Assembly: GCF_008367235.1 (NCBI RefSeq)
Contig: NZ_VTZS01000002.1
Location: 310,001-374,000 of the forward strand
Reading direction: 5' to 3'
DNA: 64,000 nucleotides
Origin: Pareuzebyella sediminis
GTDB taxonomy: Bacteria > Bacteroidota > Bacteroidia > Flavobacteriales > Flavobacteriaceae
The notes under the pieces are model-generated. The model was not told where the DNA came from. It searched no databases and saw nothing but the letters and a program-made list of their open reading frames with translations. Positions 46,026-54,185 of this stretch are shown here, piece after piece. How positions within the stretch are numbered: position 1 is the stretch's first letter; every line of letters starts with the position of its first letter. The position numbers were made by a program, and so were the translations under genes.

Positions 46026-48386
46026 ATGCTTTTAAATAACATAAAAATCGCTTTTAGAAACCTCGGCAAACGAAAAGGCTTTGCATTGATCAATATCGTG
46101 GGACTTTCCCTCGGTCTTTGGTGCACCTTGTTGATTGCGCTATGGATCGCCGATGAGGTTGCAAAAGACCGTTTTCATAAAAAGGGAGATCGCATCGGCC
46201 TCGTAATGACCAATATTGAATCGGAGGAAGGGGAGATAAGCACATGGGGCCAAACAGGATACCCGGTTGCCGAAGCCTTGGAAGAGCAGATTCCAGAGGT
46301 GGAAATGGCAGTTCGCCGTTCAGGCCCCAGGGAAGCCATCCTAAGGGTGGATGAAAAATCTATGGGTGCCGATGTCGTCGGGGCAGATGCCGGTTTTTTC
46401 GATCTGTTTTCATTTCCCCTTAAAGAAGGTCAAGTTTCCAAATGCTTGAACGGCCTGAAAAATATCGTACTGTCCGAAGAATTGGAAGCCATTTATTTTC
46501 CGAACGGAAATGCGGTCGGAAAAATGGTCGAACTCATGCTCGACGAAACGTCGGAACCTTTTTTGGTGACCGGTGTTTTTAAAAAAATCCCTGGGCAATC
46601 TACCCTGCAATTCGATGCGGTCGTTCCGATCGACAATTTCTTGCCCATGAACAATAAAAGCTGGGGCAATACATGGATGAATACCTACTTGCTTCAAAAA
46701 GAGAACGCCAGTCTTGAAGCTATAGGCCGAAAGATAAAGCACCTTCCCGAAAAAGCGGGGGACGATACGTTTCGAACGTTATCAGTACAGCCTTTGGAAG
46801 ACAACTACCTCTATTCGAAATTCGAGAACGGGCAAGCGGTCGGCGGTAACATCGACTATGTCATTCTTTTTGCGATTATTGCCCTTTTTACGCTGCTTAT
46901 TGCCTGTTTTAATTTTATCAACCTGACCACGGCATGGGCCGTAAAACGTTCTAAGGAGGTCGGCATCAAAAAAGTATTGGGGGCGGGCCGGGGGTCTTTG
47001 TTGGGGCAGTTTTTTACCGAATCGGTCGTGCTTGTCGTACTATCGGTCGGGGTCGCCGTACTACTGGCCGTACTCACCATGCCCATGTTCAATACAATAA
47101 CCGAAAAGGAGTTGTCCGTAGATTTTACCGATGGTCACCTATACGGTATTCTTGGGGGTATTGCCTTGGCGACGGTACTGCTTTCGGGACTGTATCCGGC
47201 TTTCTCACTTGCCTCTTTTAAGGGCGTGACCGCGTTGAACGAAAAGCTGAAGGGCAATAGGGGCGAAAACCTTTTGCGTAAAAGCCTGGTCGTTTTTCAG
47301 TTTTGCCTATGTATGGTGATGATTACGGGTACCTTGGTCGTTTATTTACAACTGCGATTCGTTCAGAACAAAAACTTGGGTATCGATAGGGAAAATATCA
47401 TCTATATGCCCATAGATCAGGAAACTTGGCTACAGTCGCGGACCATCAAGGCCGAACTGGCCAATTATTCAGGTATTCAAGACGTAAGTTCGGCCAGCAG
47501 CAATTTTATAGATATTGGGGGTACCACTTCCGATCCCGTTTGGGAAGGAGGAAACCCTCAAGATGGCCAAAAGTGGTTTTCCATTCTAACCGTAGATTTT
47601 GAATTGACCGAAATGCTGGATATCCCGATACGGGAAGGCCGAAATTTTTCCCCGGAATTTACGACCGACACCTTGAATTATTTGGTCAATGAGGAGGCGG
47701 TCAAAGCGATGGGCCTTCAAGACCCTATCGGAAAATCACTTAGTTTTTGGGGGGATGAAGGCGGCAAGATTGTCGGGGTTACCGATAACTTTCACTTTGC
47801 TTCGTTGCACCATGCGATCGGACCCATGATCATCAGGTGCCGCCCCACGCAAACGTATCTTTTTTATGTGAAGACCGCCCCCGGAAGAACAACGGATGCC
47901 CTTGCCCATATGGAGGAGGTACACGATAAGTTCAGTGCATTGCCGTTCACCTATCATTTTTTGGACGAGGCCATAGAAAGAGGATATAAACAGGAGCAAA
48001 AAGTTCAGCAATTGGCAGGAACCTTTGCCGTTCTTGCCATCATCATATCTTGTTTGGGCCTTTTTGGGCTGGCCATGTTTACGGCGCATCAGCGCATCAG
48101 GGAAATTGCGGTGCGAAAAGTTTTGGGGGCCAATGTAGCCGGCCTTTTTCGGTTGCTATCAAAAGATTTTATGAAGTTGATCGCGATCGCCATGCTGATT
48201 TCCCTGCCGTTCGCATGGTATCTTATGAACGATTGGATTCAAGGTTTTGCCTATCGTATCGATATCGAATGGTGGATGTTTGCATTGGCCGGTTCGATAT
48301 TGCTGGGTATCGCGTTGCTAACGGTAAGCTACCAGACAATAAAAGTGGCGACCACCAATCCGACCAAAAGTTTGCGCATGGAATAG
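46026..48386 (+). CDS. FtsX/MacB-type ABC permease 13 of 13
   Basis: The ATG at 46026 (MLLNNIKIAFRNLGKRKGFA) fits the family start; the in-frame ATG nine codons upstream adds only MGMKRKQIV. The length is 786 residues. The coupling motifs are RSKEVGIKKVLGAGRGSL and IREIAVRKVLGANVAGL, and the tail is NPTKSLRME. The frame is visibly G/C-richer than permeases 5, 6 and 8. A gap of 98 bp precedes it and 112 bp separate it from the second ATPase; no promoter was recognised in either. It is the permease nearest to that ATPase, so the two may form a pair. Confidence 0.9.
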   Translation: MLLNNIKIAFRNLGKRKGFALINIVGLSLGLWCTLLIALWIADEVAKDRFHKKGDRIGLVMTNIESEEGEISTWGQTGYPVAEALEEQIPEVEMAVRRSGPREAILRVDEKSMGADVVGADAGFFDLFSFPLKEGQVSKCLNGLKNIVLSEELEAIYFPNGNAVGKMVELMLDETSEPFLVTGVFKKIPGQSTLQFDAVVPIDNFLPMNNKSWGNTWMNTYLLQKENASLEAIGRKIKHLPEKAGDDTFRTLSVQPLEDNYLYSKFENGQAVGGNIDYVILFAIIALFTLLIACFNFINLTTAWAVKRSKEVGIKKVLGAGRGSLLGQFFTESVVLVVLSVGVAVLLAVLTMPMFNTITEKELSVDFTDGHLYGILGGIALATVLLSGLYPAFSLASFKGVTALNEKLKGNRGENLLRKSLVVFQFCLCMVMITGTLVVYLQLRFVQNKNLGIDRENIIYMPIDQETWLQSRTIKAELANYSGIQDVSSASSNFIDIGGTTSDPVWEGGNPQDGQKWFSILTVDFELTEMLDIPIREGRNFSPEFTTDTLNYLVNEEAVKAMGLQDPIGKSLSFWGDEGGKIVGVTDNFHFASLHHAIGPMIIRCRPTQTYLFYVKTAPGRTTDALAHMEEVHDKFSALPFTYHFLDEAIERGYKQEQKVQQLAGTFAVLAIIISCLGLFGLAMFTAHQRIREIAVRKVLGANVAGLFRLLSKDFMKLIAIAMLISLPFAWYLMNDWIQGFAYRIDIEWWMFALAGSILLGIALLTVSYQTIKVATTNPTKSLRME

Positions 48387-48498
48387 GATAATGGAAAATG
48401 CCTCTATAAAAAAGGTGAAAAAGTTAAAAATGGTTTAGATTGTCGCCTATTTGGAATCAAGAACGCTTAGCACAGGAATACTATAAAAAACAAAAACA

Positions 48499-49161
48499 AT
48501 GCTTTTACAACTAAACAACATTTTTAAATGGGTACAACAAGGAGGGCAGCGTGTCTTCCTTCTGAAAGATATCAACCTGCAGGTCGAAGAAGGCGAATTT
48601 ATCTCCGTCATGGGGCCTTCGGGTTCGGGTAAATCGACCTTGCTCAACGTTATCGGCATGCTCGATGATTTTGACGAAGGCGAATACGAATTTTTGGATG
48701 AACCGGTACATCAACTCAAAGAAAAACATCGCGCAAACCTGTACAAACAGTATATCGGTTTTGTGTTTCAGGCCTACCATTTGATCGATGAACTGACGGT
48801 CTATGAGAATCTGGAAATGCCCTTGTTGTATAAAAAACATTCAGGCTCGGAAAGAAAGGCCATGGTCGCCGATATGTTGGACCGTTTCAATATTGTCGGC
48901 AAGAAAGATTTGTTCCCGACCCAGTTAAGCGGGGGCCAACAACAATTGGTAGGGGTGGCCCGCGCCCTGATTTCGAAGCCGAAACTGATACTGGCCGATG
49001 AACCCACAGGCAATCTAAACTCGGCACAAGGGGAAGAAATCATGACACTTTTTAAAGCACTGAACGATGAGGGCGTCACCATTATTCAAGTGACCCATTC
49101 CGAAAAAAATGCGGAATACGGCAAACGCATCGTCAATCTGTTGGATGGGCGTATGGTGTAG
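48499..49161 (+). CDS. MacB/LolD-type ABC ATPase, second in the array, with altered motifs
   Basis: The 220-residue ATPase has Walker [11 protein letters not shown]-loop [22 protein letters not shown], Walker [10 protein letters not shown] and the H-loop His in VTHSEKN. Two positions depart from the group. The signature reads LSGGQQQL instead of LSGGQQQR, and the D-loop reads GNLNS instead of GNLDS. The D-loop Asp helps coordinate the two ATP sites across the dimer, so turnover may be slower or asymmetric, for example in a heterodimer with the ATPase at 15515. It is the last gene before the terminator at 49339. Confidence 0.9.
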   Translation: MLLQLNNIFKWVQQGGQRVFLLKDINLQVEEGEFISVMGPSGSGKSTLLNVIGMLDDFDEGEYEFLDEPVHQLKEKHRANLYKQYIGFVFQAYHLIDELTVYENLEMPLLYKKHSGSERKAMVADMLDRFNIVGKKDLFPTQLSGGQQQLVGVARALISKPKLILADEPTGNLNSAQGEEIMTLFKALNDEGVTIIQVTHSEKNAEYGKRIVNLLDGRMV

Positions 49162-49338
49162 GTTTATGCCGGGCTTAAAAAGGTCATAGCATAGCAAAAT
49201 GGCTTTTATAAAAAACGGGCCTTTCGTTAAAATGTGGCACTCCATCTTTGATGATGTTGGATTCAGCCACTGGCTAACCCAATAATACAAAATGTAGTAT
49301 AATGTTCTGCGTTATGCAACTTTGCTTGGATAAGGCAT

Positions 49339-49372
49339 AAAATTGCAAGGTCAGTGACCTTGCAATTTTTTT
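49339..49372 (+). terminator. Strong intrinsic terminator closing the permease array
   Basis: The sequence AAAATTGCAAGGTCA and its complement TGACCTTGCAATTTT form a near-perfect dyad centred on one G, followed by more T residues to 49372. It lies 178 bp past the second ATPase stop codon and marks the right end of the efflux system. Confidence 0.85.
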
Positions 49373-49657
49373 AGCGGGTTGGTGTGCGTCGTATTTGGCA
49401 CTTCACTTTCTTTACATTTTTCTTTAAAAAACAAATAATTGGCAATTAATAAGCACTTTTTACACGACCCGATGTAGGAGGGGAGTGTAATGTGTGTGAA
49501 ATGGTATTTTACTCAAATGACAATTCTTTACAGAAAACCGTAATTGGTTTCTTGTTAAATCCATATCTTAGAAAACACTCCAAAAATTACCTGATTCCTT
49601 ATCTATTTTACTCTGGCTTGAACTTTAAGTCAATTTTCATGAAGCAATAACAATAAG
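49373..49657. other. Gene-free stretch between the terminator and the AT-rich cassette
   Basis: No open reading frame, RNA gene or clear promoter is visible. Base composition turns strongly A/T-rich from about 49420 on, so this is the probable left boundary of the acquired segment. No direct repeat shared with the right side (53867-54185) was found by eye. Confidence 0.5.
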
Positions 49658-51619
49658 ATGAGGGTATTAACAAAGTCTAAATATAAACTTGGATTAGAAT
49701 GTCCAAATAAACTTTATTACGCTGGTAAAAAAGTATATGCGAATTTAAAAAAGGAAGACTCCTTTTTAGAGGCTTTAGCGCAAGGTGGCTTTCAAGTAGA
49801 AGAACTAGCTCGAATGCATTATCCGAATGGCATACTGGTCGAAGGAGAACCAGGGGAATATGAAGCTGCATATAATCAAACAAAAGAATTACTTAAAAAA
49901 GAAAACGTTTCAATTTATGAAGCCGCCTTTTTAGTTGATGGACTCTTTATTAGAACTGATATTCTAGTAAAAGTGGGTAATTTGGTAAAATTGATTGAAG
50001 TAAAATCAAAATCTTTTGACCCAGAAGATGAGTTTCTATTGATTGGTAAACGAGGAGGAATTGTAAGTACATGGAAGCCATACTTATTTGATGTCGCATT
50101 TCAAAAACATGTAATGCAACTTTGTTATCCAAATTGGAGCATTGAGTCCTATTTGATGTTGGCCGATAAGAAGAAAAAAGCTAGTATTGACGGGCTAAAT
50201 CAATTATTCAGAATAAATAAAACTAAAGAAAATAGAACTGGCATATCCAAGAAAGTATCTACTTTGGAAGAAACGGGAAGTTCTGTTCTTGGTTTAAAAA
50301 AAGTAACAGATGTTGTTAAAGAAATAGAGTCTGATAAAATTGAGTATACAAAAGGATTGAATTTTACAGAATCTATTTCAAAATTCAAAGAACTATATCA
50401 CAACGACCAGTACGCAAATTGGCCAACAAGTTTTATGAGCTGCAAAAATTGTGAATTTAAAACCTCTATCGAAGACAAGAAGATAGGTCTAAAATCCGGT
50501 TTCGAGGAGTGTTTCAGAAAACAGCACAAATGGTCGGAAGAAGAGTTTAATAAACCAAATATTCTTGATATCTATTCTTTTAGAAGAGGTGCTAAGCTTT
50601 TTCAAGATGGAGTTCAATTTAAGTCTGAACTTTCTGGAGATCTAATAGGTTTAAAGATTGAACCAGACGAATTAACAACATCACATCGGCAGTGGCTACA
50701 AATTGAAAAAGAAGTTCAAAATGATAGCTCAATTTATGTGAACAAAGATGCTTTGATTCAAGAAATGAAATCATGGGATTTTCCACTTCATTTTATTGAT
50801 TTTGAAACCAGTGCTGCAGCTTTACCGTTCAATAAAAACACTAAACCTTATGAACAAATTGCTTTTCAATTTTCTCATCATATTTATAATAATGAAGGGA
50901 ACATAATACATGCTACTGAATATATCAATAGTCAAGCAGGTGAATTTCCCAATTTTGAATTTACTAGAGCATTAAAAAAAGCTCTTGAAAATGACAACGG
51001 AACCATATTTAGATATTCGAACCATGAGAACAGTATTTTGAATGCAATTTATTGTCAATTGGATGATTCGAAAGAAGCCGATAAAAGAGAATTGATGAAC
51101 TTTATTAAAAGCATTTCACACTCTACTCGAAATAGCGCCTTTTCTTGGACTGGAAATAGGGATATGGTTGACCTTTGGGAAGTTGAAAAAAAGTATTACT
51201 ACAACCCTATAACTAAGGGTTCAAATTCCTTGAAAGAAGTGTTACCGGCAGCACTCCAAACAAGTGAATATTTGAAGAATAAATACTCCCGACCAATCGG
51301 CGAAATAAATATTACTAGCAAGAATTTTAGTTCGGAAAAAATTTGGTTGAAAATTAAAGAAGGCCAGATTTCAAATCCATATGACCAACTTCCTCCGGTT
51401 TTTGATAACTGGAACGAAGAAGAGATTGAAAACTCTCTATCTGATATTGAAAACATTGCTAATGGAGGAGCGGCTTTAACTGCATATTCTAAATTACAAT
51501 ATACTGACATGACAGATTATGAGCGAAAAGAACTTGAAAAAAGTTTGCTAAAATATTGTGAATTGGACACGTTGGCTATGGTAATGCTTTATGAACATTT
51601 CGTAGAAATAACAACATGA
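49658..51619 (+). CDS. DUF2779 protein: Cas4-like Fe-S nuclease fused to a DEDD-type exonuclease domain
   Basis: The 653-residue protein has two nuclease modules. The N-terminal part (about 1-290) has the plan of Cas4/RecB-like nucleases: a single early Cys (C15), D101, the PD-(D/E)xK pair E114/K116 in IEVKSKS, and three late Cys (C262, C265, C285). This one-plus-three spacing is that of Cas4 and AddB, where it holds a [4Fe-4S] cluster. The C-terminal part has RNase H-fold exonuclease motifs: HFIDFET (D381, E383), SNHENSIL near 456 and YCELDTLAM near the end. DUF2779 proteins have no settled function. It starts a same-strand, AT-rich set with a dGTPase 79 bp downstream. A role in degrading foreign DNA is an inference. 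Confidence 0.8.
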   Translation: MRVLTKSKYKLGLECPNKLYYAGKKVYANLKKEDSFLEALAQGGFQVEELARMHYPNGILVEGEPGEYEAAYNQTKELLKKENVSIYEAAFLVDGLFIRTDILVKVGNLVKLIEVKSKSFDPEDEFLLIGKRGGIVSTWKPYLFDVAFQKHVMQLCYPNWSIESYLMLADKKKKASIDGLNQLFRINKTKENRTGISKKVSTLEETGSSVLGLKKVTDVVKEIESDKIEYTKGLNFTESISKFKELYHNDQYANWPTSFMSCKNCEFKTSIEDKKIGLKSGFEECFRKQHKWSEEEFNKPNILDIYSFRRGAKLFQDGVQFKSELSGDLIGLKIEPDELTTSHRQWLQIEKEVQNDSSIYVNKDALIQEMKSWDFPLHFIDFETSAAALPFNKNTKPYEQIAFQFSHHIYNNEGNIIHATEYINSQAGEFPNFEFTRALKKALENDNGTIFRYSNHENSILNAIYCQLDDSKEADKRELMNFIKSISHSTRNSAFSWTGNRDMVDLWEVEKKYYYNPITKGSNSLKEVLPAALQTSEYLKNKYSRPIGEINITSKNFSSEKIWLKIKEGQISNPYDQLPPVFDNWNEEEIENSLSDIENIANGGAALTAYSKLQYTDMTDYERKELEKSLLKYCELDTLAMVMLYEHFVEITT

Positions 51620-51698
51620 TTATATGACAAAACTAAATATTCGGATTATATGGTTAACACTAACTAAGCCAAACTAACTATAAACAAAGAATAATTAT

Positions 51699-53057
51699 AT
51701 GAAAAAATGGGAACAACTATTACAGCCTTTGACATTCAGAAATCGAACAAAGGCTAGAGAAATTGATGGAAGAGATCCTTTCGAACAAGACTACGGTCGT
51801 TTGATATCAAGTTCTCCAATTCGAAGATTGCAGGACAAAACTCAGGTATTTCCATTGGAAACAAGTGACTATATTCGAACGCGTTTAACGCACTCATTAG
51901 AAGTTTCTTACATAGGAGGTTCTATTGGAAAGAGTATTGAAAAATACCTAATAGAAAAAAAAGAATTAAATCAAGATTTTAAAGGACAATTAAGTTCTCT
52001 TTTAAGGTGCTCAGGGCTAGTACACGATTTAGGAAACCCACCTTTTGGCCACTTTGGCGAATCTGCTATCAAAGATTATTTTAAAGAATATTTCGAAAAA
52101 AGCGAGGTTAAACTCACTAAACAAGAAAAAGCAGATTTTGAAAATTTTGATGGAAACGTTCAGACTTTTAGGATTCTTAGAAAATTACACTTTTTCAAAG
52201 ATGAGTATAGTTTTAATTTGACTTTCCCGACGTTAGCAAGTATCATTAAATATCCATCTAATTCATTAGAGGGTAATAAGAAAAAAGAGGCCAAAGAAAT
52301 TAGAAATAAAAAATATGGCTATTACTGTTCTGAAGAATCAGATTATCAAGAAATCAGTAAGAAATTAGGATTAAATGGTAAAAGACATCCAATAGTATAT
52401 CTTATGGAAGCCGCAGATGATATTGCCTATTGCGCTGCGGATATTGAAGATGGCGTAAAGCTAGGAATTTTAAATTATGAAACACTAAGAAGGATTTTTG
52501 ATGAAAATTTAAAAGCGAATAGAGACTTGTTGGAAATTCTCGATAAGATGCATAAAGGCAATGACAACAAATTATCTGACAAGTTGTCCTTGACCGTTCA
52601 ACAATTCAGGGTAGAAACACAGGGCAGAATGATAGAGGGTATTGTAGACTGCTTTAAAAAAAACTATGTTAAAATAATGGATGGGGGATTTCAATATGAA
52701 TTAATTGACAAGTCTACTGGCAATGATATAAGAAAATCATTTGAGGCATTACAAACAGTAGTTTTTGATAATAAAAAAATAATGCAAACTGAACTCGCTG
52801 GTTGGGAAATAATCTATGGTTTGCTAGATATTTTTGTTCCAGCAACCGAATCTGAAAACTTTAAAGCTGGGGGTAATACAAAAGAAGCGAGATTATTTAA
52901 GAATATTTCATCAAGTTATAGATATATTTATAGTGAGTATAACAAGTATGATAATGAAGCTTACAATAGAATACAATTGATTGTAGACTTTATTGCCGGA
53001 ATGACTGATACTTATGCTTTAAATCTTTACAGAAAACTAAAAGGTATTAGATTGTAG
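51699..53057 (+). CDS. dGTPase-like HD-domain deoxynucleoside triphosphate triphosphohydrolase
   Basis: The 452-residue protein belongs to the dGTPase family, which splits dNTPs into deoxynucleoside and triphosphate. Visible marks are the N-terminal DYGRLISSSPIRRLQDKTQVFPL, the first metal His in RTRLTHSLEVS (H65), the HD pair in GLVHDLGNPPFGHFGE (H109, D110) and a later metal Asp in AADDIAYCAADIEDG. Known roles are control of dNTP pools and, in phage-defence systems, starving phage replication of nucleotides. It is too A/T-rich to match the surrounding core genes. Its stop shares one base with the GTG start of the next gene, so the two are co-translated. Confidence 0.87.
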   Translation: MKKWEQLLQPLTFRNRTKAREIDGRDPFEQDYGRLISSSPIRRLQDKTQVFPLETSDYIRTRLTHSLEVSYIGGSIGKSIEKYLIEKKELNQDFKGQLSSLLRCSGLVHDLGNPPFGHFGESAIKDYFKEYFEKSEVKLTKQEKADFENFDGNVQTFRILRKLHFFKDEYSFNLTFPTLASIIKYPSNSLEGNKKKEAKEIRNKKYGYYCSEESDYQEISKKLGLNGKRHPIVYLMEAADDIAYCAADIEDGVKLGILNYETLRRIFDENLKANRDLLEILDKMHKGNDNKLSDKLSLTVQQFRVETQGRMIEGIVDCFKKNYVKIMDGGFQYELIDKSTGNDIRKSFEALQTVVFDNKKIMQTELAGWEIIYGLLDIFVPATESENFKAGGNTKEARLFKNISSSYRYIYSEYNKYDNEAYNRIQLIVDFIAGMTDTYALNLYRKLKGIRL

Positions 53058-53866
53058 TGTTAGAAATAATAGAAGACAAAAATCTCTTTAAAAGACTTTT
53101 CGCAGCTAGGTTCAAAGAAGTATTGCGAAAGTATCCTGACTTTTATGAGTTCATGATGAACTTGTTAATATCAGGCACGGCATATGTTGTTGGAGGTTTT
53201 GTAAGAGATTCTATAAATAATAAACAATCAAGGGATTTAGATATGATTGTTTCACTATCTCATACGGATTTGAATAATTTATTAAAAGAATCGGACCTTA
53301 CGTTTTCTATCAATAGGATGTTAGGAATAAAAATCGATTTAGGTGGATTTGAGGTAGATATATGGAGTATCGATAACAATTGGGCATTTCGTGATTCTGT
53401 GGTAAAAAGAAATGAAGACTATATTTTAGACAATATCTCGGATGGCTGTTTTTATAACTACGATGGACTTGTCGTAAATGTTCACTCAAATAATTTTAGG
53501 TCAAATCATTACAACGACTTTGTTCGGGAAAAGAAATTGAACATTATTCAAAAAAGTAAATATTATAAAGTCAAAAATCCAACAATTGAGGCAAATCTAT
53601 TGCGAGCTATTTACTTAAATACTTTTTATGGAGTAGATATTGCTCCAAATTGTATGAGTTATTTGGACAAAGTAATAAGTCAGATAGGAGATAATTATGA
53701 CGTTCAAGATAGATTGAACATTTACTTGAATAAATATGACAAGTATAAAAAAGTGTTATCTATTGAAGATGTTATGGACACCGTTAGGCTGATTAAGTAT
53801 ATTCATGCCAATAGGGAAGCCAAGAAACAGCTTAACTTTGGTTTCGGTCAATTAATGGAGGATTAG
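53057..53866 (+). CDS. Class II nucleotidyltransferase (poly(A) polymerase/CCA-enzyme head-like)
   Basis: The 269-residue protein starts at a GTG overlapping the dGTPase stop by one base. Residues 40-105 carry the head-domain motifs of CCA-adding enzymes and poly(A) polymerases: GGFVRD (46-51), the metal pair D60/D62 in RDLDMIV, and a third Asp, D101, in EVDIWSID. The helical region that follows is shorter than in real CCA enzymes and no HD domain is attached. It is therefore unlikely to be the housekeeping CCA enzyme. Adding nucleotides to RNA, or making a nucleotide signal, are both possible. Tight linkage to a dGTPase and a nuclease suggests one functional unit. Confidence 0.78.
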   Translation: MLEIIEDKNLFKRLFAARFKEVLRKYPDFYEFMMNLLISGTAYVVGGFVRDSINNKQSRDLDMIVSLSHTDLNNLLKESDLTFSINRMLGIKIDLGGFEVDIWSIDNNWAFRDSVVKRNEDYILDNISDGCFYNYDGLVVNVHSNNFRSNHYNDFVREKKLNIIQKSKYYKVKNPTIEANLLRAIYLNTFYGVDIAPNCMSYLDKVISQIGDNYDVQDRLNIYLNKYDKYKKVLSIEDVMDTVRLIKYIHANREAKKQLNFGFGQLMED

Positions 53867-54132
53867 AATGTTTGAAAATGAGCTTCTGGCGTAAAAGAAT
53901 TTTAGTTCATAACTAATTATTATTTTAAAACGGATTTCATGAATCTTTAATGAGTTTGCCTATCGGCTAATCTCATTTTTCGATTTGGCAAAACACGCGA
54001 TTAAATAAGTGCGCCAATAAAACAATTATTTTTCTAGCGATTTGATGCGGCTACTTAAGAAGGGTCTCAAAAAAATTCATGTTAATAAATTTTTGATAAT
54101 TCCACCACCCCCTATCTTTTCAAGGTCAACGC
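53867..54132. other. Gene-free AT-rich stretch, right boundary of the cassette
   Basis: No gene or RNA was recognised. A/T-rich sequence extends to about 54080 and then gives way to the normal composition of the Fe-S assembly genes. There is no evident terminator hairpin after the nucleotidyltransferase. Confidence 0.5.
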
Positions 54133-54163
54133 TTTACCTTCTCGCCCCTATACTGTATCTTTG
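54133..54163 (+). promoter_or_regulatory. Bacteroidota-type promoter of the Mrp/NifU operon
   Basis: TATCTTTG (54156-54163) is a perfect match to the -7 consensus TAnnTTTG. A TTTA-like -33 element lies about 19 bp upstream (from 54133). Initiation near 54170 gives a short leader before the ATG at 54186. Confidence 0.6.
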
Positions 54164-54185
54164 TTGTTTAGAATGATTTTACATA

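Noticed and set aside
53057-53866. Annotation of the nucleotidyltransferase as the housekeeping CCA-adding enzyme
   Set aside because: It is too short, lacks the HD domain and the typical tRNA-binding tail, and lies in an AT-rich acquired cassette.
49373-54185. Attachment-site direct repeats around the AT-rich cassette
   Set aside because: Comparing both flanks by eye gave no convincing repeat, and there is no integrase or tRNA gene next to it.
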